A stretch of DNA of 42,096 nt from Hymenobacter plasmatis (GCF_020711255.1 NZ_JAJFAW010000036.1:1-42096), one strand, 5' to 3'. Shown: positions 23,930 through 32,214, numbered from the stretch's first letter. Notes: generated by a model not told the origin, from the sequence alone. Made by a program: numbers and translations.

Positions 23930-24892
23930 TTAGTGAGTAGTGGCGTGGCCCGGCAGCAGTACCTCGCCGTACATCCCGATTTTCAGGTAGCCGTCGTTTT
24001 TCACCCGGATGTTGGCTGCGTACACCAGGTTGGCGCGCTCGTCCTGGGTCTGAATGGTCTTGGGCGTAAACTCGGACTTGCTCGAAATCCAGGTGATGGT
24101 GCCGGGGTAGTTTTTGAAACCGTTCGCGCCATTGTCGATGCGCACGGTCACGGGCTGGCCCAACTTCACCAGTGGCAGTTGCGTGCCGGTGAAATAAGCG
24201 CGCAGCGTGAGCGTATCGGTGTTGGCGATGCGGTAGAGCGGCTTGCCCACCGTGGCCATCTCGCCGGCAAAGGCATACTTGGTGAGCACGGTGCCCGTCA
24301 CGGGGTTTACAATCTGGCCTTTGCGCACCTGCTCCTCAAACTGCGCGGCGGTTTTGCTCAGGGCGGCGCGGTGGCTGAGCACGGCGCGGTTCTGGGTGGC
24401 CGTGTTGCTTTCCGCCACCCGGATTTGTTGGCGCGTGACGGCCAGCTGGGCCTCGGCCTGGGTGATTTGGGCGTTGAGGTCGTCGAGCTGCTTTTGCGTG
24501 GCGGCATCGGCCCGGATAAGGTTTTGGGTGCGGGTGCGCTCGCGCAGCAGCTGCTGCAGCTGGGCCTGCTGCACGGCCAGCTGCCGGCGCGTGAGCTCCA
24601 CCTGCGGGGCAGCGCTGGCGGTCTGCTCGCGCAGGGCGGCCACGGTTGCCTGGGCCTGCTCTTGCTGCAGCCGGGCGGTGGTCACGTCGAGCTGGCCCAC
24701 GGTGGCGCCGGCTTTCAGCACCTCGCCTTCCTGCACGGGGAAGGAAAGAATCTGGCCGTTTTGCTGCGCCGAGACGATGATTTCATCGGCCTCGAAATTG
24801 CCGGACGCATCAAAGTCGGGCCCGTGCTTTTGGCAGCCGGCCTGGAGGGCCAGCACGGTGGCCACCAGCGAAAGGGAGGTGATGAAATTCAT
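23930..24892 (-). CDS. HlyD-family membrane fusion protein, lipoprotein (YbhG-like)
   Basis: This encodes 320 residues. The N-terminus MNFITSLSLVATVLALQAGC is a lipoprotein signal with a lipobox ending at Cys20, so the mature protein would be lipid-anchored in the periplasm. A biotinyl-lipoyl half-motif precedes a long coiled-coil hairpin (about 80-190, rich in Gln, Ala, Leu), followed by a second lipoyl half (VNPVTGTVLTKYAFAGEMA) and a beta-barrel domain. Such proteins bridge an inner-membrane ABC exporter and an outer-membrane TolC channel. The upstream in-frame extension to 25000 overlaps the TolC gene and is not used. The gene is 16 bp after the TolC-like gene. Confidence 0.9.
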   Translation of the reverse strand: MNFITSLSLVATVLALQAGCQKHGPDFDASGNFEADEIIVSAQQNGQILSFPVQEGEVLKAGATVGQLDVTTARLQQEQAQATVAALREQTASAAPQVELTRRQLAVQQAQLQQLLRERTRTQNLIRADAATQKQLDDLNAQITQAEAQLAVTRQQIRVAESNTATQNRAVLSHRAALSKTAAQFEEQVRKGQIVNPVTGTVLTKYAFAGEMATVGKPLYRIANTDTLTLRAYFTGTQLPLVKLGQPVTVRIDNGANGFKNYPGTITWISSKSEFTPKTIQTQDERANLVYAANIRVKNDGYLKIGMYGEVLLPGHATTH

Positions 24893-24908
24893 GCAGCTAA
24901 GGGGCGGG

Positions 24909-26192
24909 CTAATTGCCGGAAGTGGTCTGGTAAGCGTACTGCGCCTGCAGCAGCTGAATCTGGTGCAGCACCTGGGCCTGGCGGGCCGCGTCTTCGGCAT
25001 TCACCTTCGTGATGTACTCGTGCGAGGTGATGACGCCGTTTTGCAGCTGGGCCTGGGCGGAAGTCTTCACGGAGGCCCGCAGCGCCACCAGCTGCTCGTC
25101 CTGGGCCAGCAGCTCCTGGTAGCGCTGCACGTCGGCGCGCTGCTGGCTCAGGGCCAGGGTGGTGTTGAATAGGAAGGTTTCGCGCTGCAGGTCCACGTTT
25201 TGGCGGCTCAGGCCGAGGAGCTGCACGTCGTGCCGGCGGGTGGTGTAGAGGCTGCTCGGGTTCCAGCTCAGGCGCACGCCGCCGAGCCAGAAAAAGCCGA
25301 AGTCGTTGCTGATGAAGTTGAACGTGGGCCGGCCGTAGTTCTGCTGAAAGAAAGCGCCGACCCGGGGCTGGAAGGCAGCGCGCAGCAGGTTTTCCTGCGC
25401 ATCGTAGGTGCGCCTCTGCGCCTCGTACAAACTCAGCTCGGGGCGATTGACCGACTGGGTAAGGCCCACAGGGGCGGGAGGGACTAGCGGCGTTTGCTCG
25501 TCCAGGGTTTGGTTGATGAAAAGCCCGAGCATGGCCAGGTACGCCCGGCGGGTGGCGCGCAGCTGGGTCAGGCTTTGGTCCACGCCCAGCAGCTCGGCCT
25601 TCAGCTCGTTGAGGCTGCTGCGGAAGGCTACACCGTTCGCCAGCTGGGCCTCGGTTTTCTGCACGCCGCTTTGCAGGTCGGCCCGGCGCAAGGCCGTCTG
25701 CTTGAGCTGCGCATCCACCAGCAGCACCCCGAAAAACAGTTGGTTGACCCGCTCGCGCAGGGCGTAGAGGCTAACATCCAGGTTCTTCGCCTGCACGTCG
25801 GCTTCGGCCCGGCGCGCCTGCTGGGCGTAGCGGATGCTGCCTCCGTCGTACAGCACCTGGTCGAGTTGCCCGGTCACTTTGTATTGGTCCTTGCTGATGG
25901 TGGGCAGCGCGGCGGCCAGCGGAGACCCGGCGGGCAGCTCCTTGGCAAAATTGATGGTTTCGCTCTGGTACGTGGCCTGGCCGGAGAAACTGAGCTGCGG
26001 CAGGTAGCCCTTGGCGGCGTTGGCCACCGAGTAGTCGCGGGTTTTCTCTATCAGCTCGCGTTGCTTAGTCAGCGGATAGTTATGCTGTGCCCGCGCCTGG
26101 CAGTCGGCCAACGTCAGCGCCGGCCCGCCCGACTGCGCCCAGCTGGCGCCGGTCAGGGCCAGCCATCCAATAAGTGCCACTGTTTTTTTCAT
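24909..26192 (-). CDS. TolC-family outer membrane efflux protein
   Basis: This encodes 427 residues with a signal peptide (MKKTVALIGWLALTGASWAQS, cleavage near residue 19). Two long helical repeats characteristic of outer-membrane efflux proteins follow, with the family's LTLADCQARAQHNYPL start and a second repeat beginning near SVNRPELSLYEAQ. It would form the trimeric outer-membrane exit duct for the exporter encoded downstream. It is the first structural gene after tetR, 58 bp downstream of it. Confidence 0.9.
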   Translation of the reverse strand: MKKTVALIGWLALTGASWAQSGGPALTLADCQARAQHNYPLTKQRELIEKTRDYSVANAAKGYLPQLSFSGQATYQSETINFAKELPAGSPLAAALPTISKDQYKVTGQLDQVLYDGGSIRYAQQARRAEADVQAKNLDVSLYALRERVNQLFFGVLLVDAQLKQTALRRADLQSGVQKTEAQLANGVAFRSSLNELKAELLGVDQSLTQLRATRRAYLAMLGLFINQTLDEQTPLVPPAPVGLTQSVNRPELSLYEAQRRTYDAQENLLRAAFQPRVGAFFQQNYGRPTFNFISNDFGFFWLGGVRLSWNPSSLYTTRRHDVQLLGLSRQNVDLQRETFLFNTTLALSQQRADVQRYQELLAQDEQLVALRASVKTSAQAQLQNGVITSHEYITKVNAEDAARQAQVLHQIQLLQAQYAYQTTSGN

Positions 26193-26250
26193 GAGCGAAC
26201 AAAGGGTTGAAAGCGCACTTTAAAAAACCATTTAACTAACCGGCAAAAGG

Positions 26251-26877
26251 CTACGCCGACTGCAACAGGGTCTCAAACCACTGCGGCAGCAGGCGCTTGC
26301 GCTCCTGCATGAGGGCCGTAAATCCGGCATCGTCCTGCTCGGCGGCCAGCTGCAGCACCGGCCGCGCCACAAACGGAAACACGGCCATACCCAGCAAGCT
26401 CATCAGCAGGTGTAAGGGGTTGGTTGAGCTGTGCCGGGCGCCCAGCTCCTCCCGCAACTGCTGGGCAAAGCGGGAGTGGAGCAGCACCTTTTGAGCACCC
26501 ATAATGCCCGCCAGCTTCGCCGGATTGGCCTTCAGCTCACTGAAAATAAAGACGGGCAGCTCGGGCTGGGCCAGCAGCAAGTCGACGTAGAAAGCAGCAA
26601 TCAGCTCCACTTTTTCGCGCAGGGAAGTGGCTTCGGCCAGCATGATGCGCTGCAGCTCGCCGGCAAACTGCTGGAGCTTTTCCAGCATCACCAGGTCAAA
26701 CAGCTTCTCCTTGCTGCGGAAGTAGTAGTTGAGCAGGGCAATGTTGAGGCCCGCTTCCTGGGCAATGTCCTTCACCCGCGTAGCCGCATAGCCTTTCTGC
26801 AAAAACACTTTGCGCGCCGCTTCCTTGATGCGTTCCTCGGTGCTCGTATCCAGCGCGTCAGAGGCAGGTTTTTTCAT
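26251..26877 (-). CDS. TetR-family transcriptional regulator (CecR-like position)
   Basis: This encodes 208 residues. The N-terminal DNA-binding domain (about 14-62) has the TetR helix-turn-helix: RIKEAARKVFLQKGYAATRV, then IAQEAGLNIALLNYYFRSKE. The variable C-terminal domain (about 70-208) would bind the inducer; the ligand is unknown. It is the first gene of the exporter operon (tetR, tolC, hlyD, two ATPases, two permeases), so self-repression of the whole unit is likely. A palindrome resembling a TetR operator lies 109 bp upstream at 26986-27001. Confidence 0.92.
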   Translation of the reverse strand: MKKPASDALDTSTEERIKEAARKVFLQKGYAATRVKDIAQEAGLNIALLNYYFRSKEKLFDLVMLEKLQQFAGELQRIMLAEATSLREKVELIAAFYVDLLLAQPELPVFIFSELKANPAKLAGIMGAQKVLLHSRFAQQLREELGARHSSTNPLHLLMSLLGMAVFPFVARPVLQLAAEQDDAGFTALMQERKRLLPQWFETLLQSA

Positions 26878-26985
26878 GGCAGAAACTGTCTGGTACTGAG
26901 TCGATGAAGGCTAGCTGGATTTAGGCTCAAGCTGTGAGCCTCATTCGCAAAGTTAGCCCAATTACACGAGATTTAAAATTATGTT

Positions 26986-27001
26986 TTAAACAAACGTTTA
27001 A
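26986..27001. promoter_or_regulatory. Candidate TetR operator upstream of exporter operon
   Basis: TTAAAC-AAAC-GTTTAA is an inverted repeat (two perfect 6-bp arms) with an inner AAACGTTT palindrome, in an AT-rich stretch (26962-27020) that stands out from the surrounding GC-rich DNA. Location upstream of tetR and the shape fit an autoregulatory operator. Besides this site I see no gene in the 318-bp gap 26878-27195. Confidence 0.5.
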
Positions 27002-27195
27002 TAAATGGCAATGGTTTTAAATCCCCCTCTTTTGGGTGATTTAATTGCTTCACAAGCGAGAAAGCAGAAAACCGGGAGGGCCCTAGCTCAGGGCCGGCGT
27101 ACGGACCAAGCAGGGACAGGACTAAGCGCCACACTATTCACAGAAGCAACCGAAGTTGTCCGGGAAGCAGCAAGAAGCGCTGGACGCGTGGCGCT

Positions 27196-27360
27196 TTAGC
27201 GGCTCAGGTAAGCCTGAACGTCAGCGGGCAGCGTGCCGACGGCCAGGATGGCATTGCGCAGCTGGGTTTCGGAGCAGTGCATAACCTGGCACCAATAGTT
27301 CACGGCGATGGTAGACTGCAGGTTGATGCGGGTGAGGTCGACGGTGGCGGGCGGTTGCAA
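27196..27360 (-). CDS. DUF3606-like small protein, apparent TTG start
   Basis: A 54-residue frame on the minus strand ends at TAA (27196-27198). The product reads (M)QPPATVDLTRINLQST, then IAVNYWCQVMHCSETQLR, then NAILAVGTLPADVQAYLSR. This matches the DUF3606 pattern: an R-I-N start, a central Y-W, then S-E-x-x-L-R-x-A-x-x-x-V-G and a final V-x-x-Y-L. No ATG precedes the conserved region; the frame is open back to a TAG at 27433-27435, and TTG codons at 27360 and 27366 are the likely starts. Alternatively the gene has lost its start. Function of the family is unknown. Confidence 0.6.
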   Translation of the reverse strand: MQPPATVDLTRINLQSTIAVNYWCQVMHCSETQLRNAILAVGTLPADVQAYLSR

Positions 27361-27623
27361 GGGCAAAAGGAAAAATTGGGGTGAAAAAGGAGAGGCAGCT
27401 TGTGCCGAACTTCTTGTCCGCAGAGACTCCCGCTAATGTAAGGGCATCTAAGCGCATGAAGTTCCGCTTGTGCTACGCGGGCCTTTCACCAAGCTAGGCA
27501 ATTTTCTTCCAAATCGCGCCGAGCCGGAGGCCAGGAAAATACCAGCCCAATCGTAAGCTCCGCAGTGCCAGCCGCAAACGGTCAAATTGCGAATATCTAG
27601 TGCTATATGCCGAAATTTGCGCC

Positions 27624-27743
27624 ATGGGGTATTTATCCAAAGGCAATTTTTTTCGAGAGATTCTGCCCAAGGCGGCCATCCTGGCGGCGCTGGTGGGGCT
27701 GCTCACGGTGCTGGAAAAGTGTGGGGTCATCCATCGCTGGTAA
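27624..27743 (+). CDS. Possible small membrane protein (39 residues)
   Basis: An ATG at 27624 opens a 39-codon frame ending at TAA 27741-27743. The product has a basic start (MGYLSKGNFFREILPK) and one hydrophobic helix (about 17-31). It converges with the pyruvate kinase gene and has no recognised family. An antisense frame also exists here, so coding is uncertain. The rest of the 27361-27763 gap shows nothing recognisable. Confidence 0.3.
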   Translation: MGYLSKGNFFREILPKAAILAALVGLLTVLEKCGVIHRW

Positions 27744-27763
27744 TAAAACAAGCGGGGGCTGGC

Positions 27764-29641
27764 TTATAGCGGGGTGCTTTCGGGCTCCGGCAGCATCTGG
27801 GCCACGTGCAGGCTCCGCAGCATGGCGCTTTTCTTGTGCTGGTGGCCTTGCATGCGTCGGAAAATGCCATCCAGGGTTTCGACGGCCTGCACCACCCGCG
27901 GCCCTTTGTTGAGCATGACGCATTCGGCGCGGTTGCCCATGGCCGCATCCGTGATTTCGGCCCGCGAGGGCAGGCCGCCGCTGGCCAGGCTTTCCAGCAC
28001 CTGCGTAGCCCAGATGACCGGCACATGCGCCGCTTCGCACAGCCACAGGATTTCTTCCTGCACCTCGGCCAGGCGCTCGAAGCCGCACTCCACGGCCAGG
28101 TCCCCGCGCGCAATCATCACCCCAAAGCTGGGGGCGCGCATTGCGGTGAGCAAAATGGCCGGTAGCTGCTCGAACCCGCGCTGGGTTTCTACTTTGATAA
28201 TGAAGGGAATGGGACGCTCCGTTAGTTGGGCCAGCCGCTGCTGGAGCTGCTCCACATCTTGTGGCCGGCTGGCAAAGGACAGGCCGACCATGTCCGCGTG
28301 CTGGGCAATGAAAGCCAGGTCCTCCTGGTCTTTTGGAGTCAAGGCAGGCAGGGGCAGCAGGCTGTCGGGCAGGTTGATGCCTTTGTCGTTGCGCAGTTTC
28401 TCGCCCTTTACCCGTGCCTGGGTGATGCGCACGTGCAATGCATCTGGCTCAACCTGCTCCACCACGCCTCCAATCTTGCCATCGTCGAACCAGACCCGCT
28501 CGCCCAGCTTTACATGGTCGAGCAGTTCCGGCATGGTGCAGCCGATAACCGCCTGGGTGCCGGTTGAGTCCAGCGCCCCGGGGTGCCGGTTGAGCTGCAG
28601 CACATCGCCAGGGCGCAGGAGCATAAATGCTTCGAGCCGAGGAATCCGCTGCAGCATTGCTTCTCCGGCAGGGCTCAAAAAAAGGGTGTCGGGGGCCAGG
28701 TAGGCAGTTTTGCGCAGCTCCGCCCAACAGCCCTGCTCACTGGTGCTCAGCACGCGCAGCTTACGTTTGCGGCCGCGCCTGTCCCGGAACCGAACGGTGT
28801 CGTCGGGGTGCAAGCCCCGTAGCCACGCCGCCGGCAGCGCCAGACTGAACAGCGTGCTAGCGGAATTGGTGGGGGCCGGTTGGGGCTGCTCCTGCGGCGT
28901 CAGCCACACATAGGCGGGCATCAGTACCCGGCCAAAATCGTCGCGTAGGGGGTTGATTCGCAAGATGGAAGGGCCCGGTGGCAGGCCGGCGGTGCGGAGC
29001 TTGGCACCGGCCAGGTCCATGCTGATTCGGCAGGTCCTGCCCAATTCCTGCTCGGCGCGGCGCAGGTGCTCAATCATCTTTTGCCAGGCGGCCACGTTGT
29101 CGTGCGCGCAGTTGATGCGCGCGCAGTCCATGCCCTGGCGCAGCAGGTCCCGGACCAGGGCGTAGTCGGCAGCTGCCTCGCTGGGCAAGGTAACCATGAT
29201 GCGAACGCCGCGGCTGGCCGGAACGGGGCCTAGTACGGCGTCGCTGTGTTGAGCCAGTAGCCCCGCCCCGCTGGCGAAAGCCGGAGCGTCCTCGTTGGGG
29301 AGCAGCGGGTTGGGCGTGCCCGGGTAGGCCAGCTCGTGCAAAACGGCCAGTACCGCCTCGACGCTGGCCAGGGCGTGTGCCTCGGCACGGCCCAATGAGG
29401 AGAGGCCGAGCACAGCCAAGCGGCTCTGCAGGGGGCGCAGGTCGCGGCGGCGCAGCGCCAGGTAGTGCAGGAGGTTGAAGGCGCTGGCGCGAAAGACCGG
29501 GCTAACGGCTGCCACGCGGCTGCCGGCCTGCGCGGCCACCTGCAGCATTTCCTGGCGCAATGCCGTTAGCTCGGCCAGCAGTTCGGCAATTTCCGCAGCG
29601 TACAGGGTGGCTAACGAGGATGAGGTAGGTTCGTCGGACAT
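27764..29641 (-). CDS. pyk: Pyruvate kinase with N-terminal extension, lacking the C domain
   Basis: This encodes 625 residues; ordinary bacterial enzymes have about 470. Residues 1-145 are a mostly helical extension without a recognised domain. The pyruvate kinase barrel begins at VRIMVTLP (147-154), with MDCARINCAHDN (171-182), ISMDLAGAKLRT (207-218), the B domain inserted after it, FIIKVETQRGFE, GVMIARGDLAVE and VIWATQVLESL. The protein ends shortly after the barrel, so the usual C-terminal regulatory domain is missing. It converts PEP and ADP to pyruvate and ATP; activity is likely, as the Lys, Glu and Thr of the active site appear present. It opposes the PEP synthase reaction encoded at 7179-9623. 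Confidence 0.85.
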   Translation of the reverse strand: MSDEPTSSSLATLYAAEIAELLAELTALRQEMLQVAAQAGSRVAAVSPVFRASAFNLLHYLALRRRDLRPLQSRLAVLGLSSLGRAEAHALASVEAVLAVLHELAYPGTPNPLLPNEDAPAFASGAGLLAQHSDAVLGPVPASRGVRIMVTLPSEAAADYALVRDLLRQGMDCARINCAHDNVAAWQKMIEHLRRAEQELGRTCRISMDLAGAKLRTAGLPPGPSILRINPLRDDFGRVLMPAYVWLTPQEQPQPAPTNSASTLFSLALPAAWLRGLHPDDTVRFRDRRGRKRKLRVLSTSEQGCWAELRKTAYLAPDTLFLSPAGEAMLQRIPRLEAFMLLRPGDVLQLNRHPGALDSTGTQAVIGCTMPELLDHVKLGERVWFDDGKIGGVVEQVEPDALHVRITQARVKGEKLRNDKGINLPDSLLPLPALTPKDQEDLAFIAQHADMVGLSFASRPQDVEQLQQRLAQLTERPIPFIIKVETQRGFEQLPAILLTAMRAPSFGVMIARGDLAVECGFERLAEVQEEILWLCEAAHVPVIWATQVLESLASGGLPSRAEITDAAMGNRAECVMLNKGPRVVQAVETLDGIFRRMQGHQHKKSAMLRSLHVAQMLPEPESTPL

Positions 29642-29872
29642 AACGAAGTGCGTTTGGAGCCACCAGCAGTTGTCATCGGCTGGCCCTTATTTCTAAGGTC
29701 GCGATTTCACACGCCGCTTCAAAGCACAACGATGGGTGTCGATGCGTTAAAATCCAGGCTACCCGTTCTAGTGCTGTCTCACCAACAAGGAGATGGAGAG
29801 GGGGCGAAATGATTCGGTGGGCTCGTTACTCAGTGAGCCATAACGACTGAGAATGGGGCAATTTCGCCGCAG

Positions 29873-30430
29873 TTATTCCGTGGTTTTGCCGTCAAATTTG
29901 GCTTCGCTCTTCGTGGCTTCCGCCTTGGTTGCCCGCACGATGCCGTCTTGGTGCTGGGGCGGCGCATAGATGGTGTAGAGCTTCAGGGGTTTGGTGGCAT
30001 CGGTGTTGATGACGTTGTGCACCGAACCGGCCGGGGCAATCACGACATCCCCGTCCGTAACGGCGTAGTCGTGCCCATTGATGACGCATTTGCCCTTGCC
30101 GCTTTCAAACCGGAAAAACTGGTCGGATTTGGCGTGGGTTTCGCTGCCAATTTCCTCGCCCGGCTTCAGGCTCATGAGCACCAGCTGGAGCTGGCGGCCC
30201 GTGTAGAGCACTTTGCGAAAGTTATTGTTGGCGCGCGTATCCCGCTCGATGTTGCTTGTAAATCCTTTCATTACGCCCGGATTCCGGCGAGTTGAGCTAA
30301 CGTTTATAACGTTGCTACCGGTTTCCGGTGGAATTGCGCCGGCCTCGATGGTTTTGTCATTGCCGGAATCAGTCGTACACCCTGACAAGAGCGCCAGAAC
30401 GAGGGCAGAGAGTTTCACGAATGCTTTCAT
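29873..30430 (-). CDS. Cupin-domain lipoprotein
   Basis: This encodes 185 residues. MKAFVKLSALVLALLSGC is a lipoprotein signal with lipobox Cys18, so the protein is probably anchored in the periplasm or outer membrane. A single cupin barrel covers about 60-165: LKPGEEIGSETHAKSDQFFRFESG carries the first metal-type motif (His, Glu-like positions) and DGDVVIAPAGSVHNVIN the second. It may bind a metal or small ligand. The start at 30430 is chosen for the signal peptide; 24 additional in-frame codons upstream lack any signal features. Confidence 0.8.
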   Translation of the reverse strand: MKAFVKLSALVLALLSGCTTDSGNDKTIEAGAIPPETGSNVINVSSTRRNPGVMKGFTSNIERDTRANNNFRKVLYTGRQLQLVLMSLKPGEEIGSETHAKSDQFFRFESGKGKCVINGHDYAVTDGDVVIAPAGSVHNVINTDATKPLKLYTIYAPPQHQDGIVRATKAEATKSEAKFDGKTTE

Positions 30431-30613
30431 GGGCTTGGGCTTTTCGGGTGATACACCTGAATCAGGACCACTGGCATCGCCTGCGGGAAGGCGCTTTCGC
30501 ATTATTGGGCCGGAAACTCACCGCGCCGTAATACCGGCCAAGGCCGCATCAGGATTATTGCAAATATGCGGGTCCTGTTAGCCCCTGTCCTTTGCATATA
30601 ATCATGGTTGTTA

Positions 30614-30627
30614 ATGACTTTCGTCAA
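30614..30627. promoter_or_regulatory. Possible single Fnr-like box
   Basis: ATGAC-TTTC-GTCAA on the plus strand (TTGAC-GAAA-GTCAT on the minus) resembles one box of the composite operator. It lies 184 bp upstream of the cupin lipoprotein gene. The regular second box is not found; 22 bp before it only TTTGC-ATAT-ATCAT occurs (30592-30605), with the arms in a different order. Confidence 0.3.
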
Positions 30628-30734
30628 CACGCATTGCCGTCAAGGTTGAAAGGCATGTGATATTGTAGGGGAGCTGCGGCGCTTGAGCGGTGGAATGAAA
30701 CCTAAGAAGCTACTTGATAGGGAGAGCATAAAAA

Positions 30735-30772
30735 ATCCCCGGCGATGCGGCATAAGCCGTATTTCCGGGGAT
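30735..30772 (-). terminator. Minus-strand intrinsic terminator
   Basis: ATCCCCGG (30735-30742) pairs with CCGGGGAT (30765-30772), and the inner ATGCGGC/GCCGTAT arms pair with one G-T. On the minus strand the stem is followed by a run of T (complement of the A-run at 30731-30735 and the preceding A), so it terminates leftward transcription, either from the desaturase-like gene or from the remnant ORF. Confidence 0.7.
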
Positions 30773-30782
30773 ACTGTCAAGT

Positions 30783-30953
30783 TCGCGCCATGCCTGACTG
30801 AAGCGGTCAGCGGCTCCAGCCCGTGCTCGGCACACCACCGCCCGAAGCGTATCAAGTCACCGCGTCGGCTTTGGCGGTATTCTCCCTTGCCGCTCAAGCC
30901 CGCTTCAACGTATCGGTCGTTTGCTCGACTATGGCGCTGAAGGCAGCCGTAGT
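30783..30953 (-). pseudogene. Possible tyrosine recombinase N-terminal remnant
   Basis: On the minus strand a frame without ATG reads ...NDRYVEAGLSGKGEYR, QSRRGDLIRFGRWCAEHGLEP, LTAS. This resembles the start of the core-binding domain of phage-type integrases (…GLSxxTxRxYRxDLxxFxxWCxxHGLxPL…). A stop lies just before it and nothing integrase-like follows; the frame runs into the terminator at 30735-30772. If the reading is right this is a decayed fragment of an integrated element. The evidence is one short similarity. The rest of the 528-bp gap 30431-30958 holds only the terminator and the possible Fnr-like box. Confidence 0.35.
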
Positions 30954-30958
30954 ATTAG

Positions 30959-31858
30959 CTAGTAGGTAAGCTCACGCTGCGCCAGCCGCGGCCGCTGGTT
31001 GGCGGACGTGCGCAGGTGGTCGGCGCTCCAGCTAAAATCCATTGACCCATCGGCATTGGGTATCACAAACACCGGGTCGTCCACCGCAAAGTTTGCCGAC
31101 ACGGCAAAAACCGCCATCACGCCAGAGCCAAGGTGCATGCACACAAAGCCCAGCGCAATTTGCCAGAAAGCGACGGGCAGCACCTGTGCCGGCACCACCA
31201 GCAGGTAGAATAGATAGTAGGCCTTGCTCACAAAGGCCGACACCCAGCGCACCAGCGGGTGTTGGGCCCACACGCGGTCCGACGATTCAAGTTTCTCGCG
31301 CTGATAGTACTGGAAATGGCGAAACAGCGCCCAAAACAGGAGGAAGAATGGATAGAGCAGCCGCAAGTACCGGCGCTGATACAGCTGCCCCGCCCGGGTG
31401 GTGGTAAAGGGGGTCACGTACACCAGCGTATAGTCCGAAACCTCGTTGGGCTCTTCCTGCGGGCTGGGGTGGGCTGGGGTGGGCTCGGGGGGCTTGGTTT
31501 TATAGCGGTAGCCGTTGCTGTCGAGCAGGTGCTTGTAGTGCGTTAGAAAGGACTTCACCCAAGGTCGCGTTGAGAACAGAATCCCGCGGGCGGCGTCCTG
31601 CACAATGCTGATGGCAGCCCGCAACAAGAAAGCGCCCATCAAAAACCACATCAGCAGAAACATGCCCAGCGGCATTGCCACGAGCAGGAGAATGCCGTAG
31701 GTGGCGCCAAAAAGGACGGTGAACAACACCGTTTTTCCGACGGCCAAAGGAGTGGTATACTTGCTCAGGCCCTGCTGTTCAAAGTATGCATTCAGACGGT
31801 GCTCAAGAGATTGACACAACCTCCGCACCGGGTCGGGCTGAAATTGGGTTGTGTTCAT
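30959..31858 (-). CDS. Fatty acid desaturase-like membrane protein without histidine boxes
   Basis: This encodes 299 residues. The order of elements follows linoleoyl-CoA-type desaturases: LEHRLNAYFEQQGLSK at 18-33, two transmembrane helices (about 42-85), a region after the first box with FSTRPWVKSFLTH, two more helices (about 165-180 and 205-250) with LGFVCMHLGSGVMAVF, and WSADHLRTSAN at 277-287. The catalytic histidines are gone: the HDxxHG box reads QDAARG (87-92), the HxxxHH region is replaced by a proline-rich segment (about 115-140), and the protein stops before the third box. It is therefore probably an inactive homologue. The open frame is intact. Family assignment is my own alignment by eye. 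Confidence 0.65.
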   Translation of the reverse strand: MNTTQFQPDPVRRLCQSLEHRLNAYFEQQGLSKYTTPLAVGKTVLFTVLFGATYGILLLVAMPLGMFLLMWFLMGAFLLRAAISIVQDAARGILFSTRPWVKSFLTHYKHLLDSNGYRYKTKPPEPTPAHPSPQEEPNEVSDYTLVYVTPFTTTRAGQLYQRRYLRLLYPFFLLFWALFRHFQYYQREKLESSDRVWAQHPLVRWVSAFVSKAYYLFYLLVVPAQVLPVAFWQIALGFVCMHLGSGVMAVFAVSANFAVDDPVFVIPNADGSMDFSWSADHLRTSANQRPRLAQRELTY

Positions 31859-32214
31859 GGTGGTGGTGGCTAAAGGTGGTCAATGTTGCCCAGTACCGGC
31901 GTGTACCACCCGGGTAAGATGATGCAGCACGGCTGCCGTGAGCTGCAAGTGCGAGTAAAACGCAGAATAAACCACGAACCGCTCGAGCTGACAGACAGGC
32001 TTTGCACGGCACCAGAAAGTTAATTTCTGAATAGGCTGAACCCTAATTGAGGCCTAAGACCCTTTTTTTTAATTTCCGCTACTCCTGCTCCATTTCGTCG
32101 ACTGCCCTCTTTTGTTAGGCAGCTGGTGCAAACTGGTAGAGGTTACTTGGTTTTTACCTCAATTTTTACTAACTTATTCAAATATTATTGCAATTTCCGC
32201 CCAGCGGGCTATCC
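31859..32214. other. Divergent intergenic region of 356 bp
   Basis: This separates the desaturase-like gene (minus) from the HTH gene (plus). It becomes AT-rich towards the HTH gene, with a T-run at 32063-32071 and GAGGT/ACCTC arms near 32137-32159. Promoters for both genes are expected here, but I could not identify a convincing -33/-7 pair, nor the composite operator. Confidence 0.5.

Noticed and set aside
27494..27751. Minus-strand 85-residue ORF starting MFYYQRWMTPH
   Set aside because: There is no domain, unusual composition for this genome, and overlap with the opposite small membrane ORF; neither is strongly supported, the plus-strand one slightly more because of its basic N-terminus and helix.
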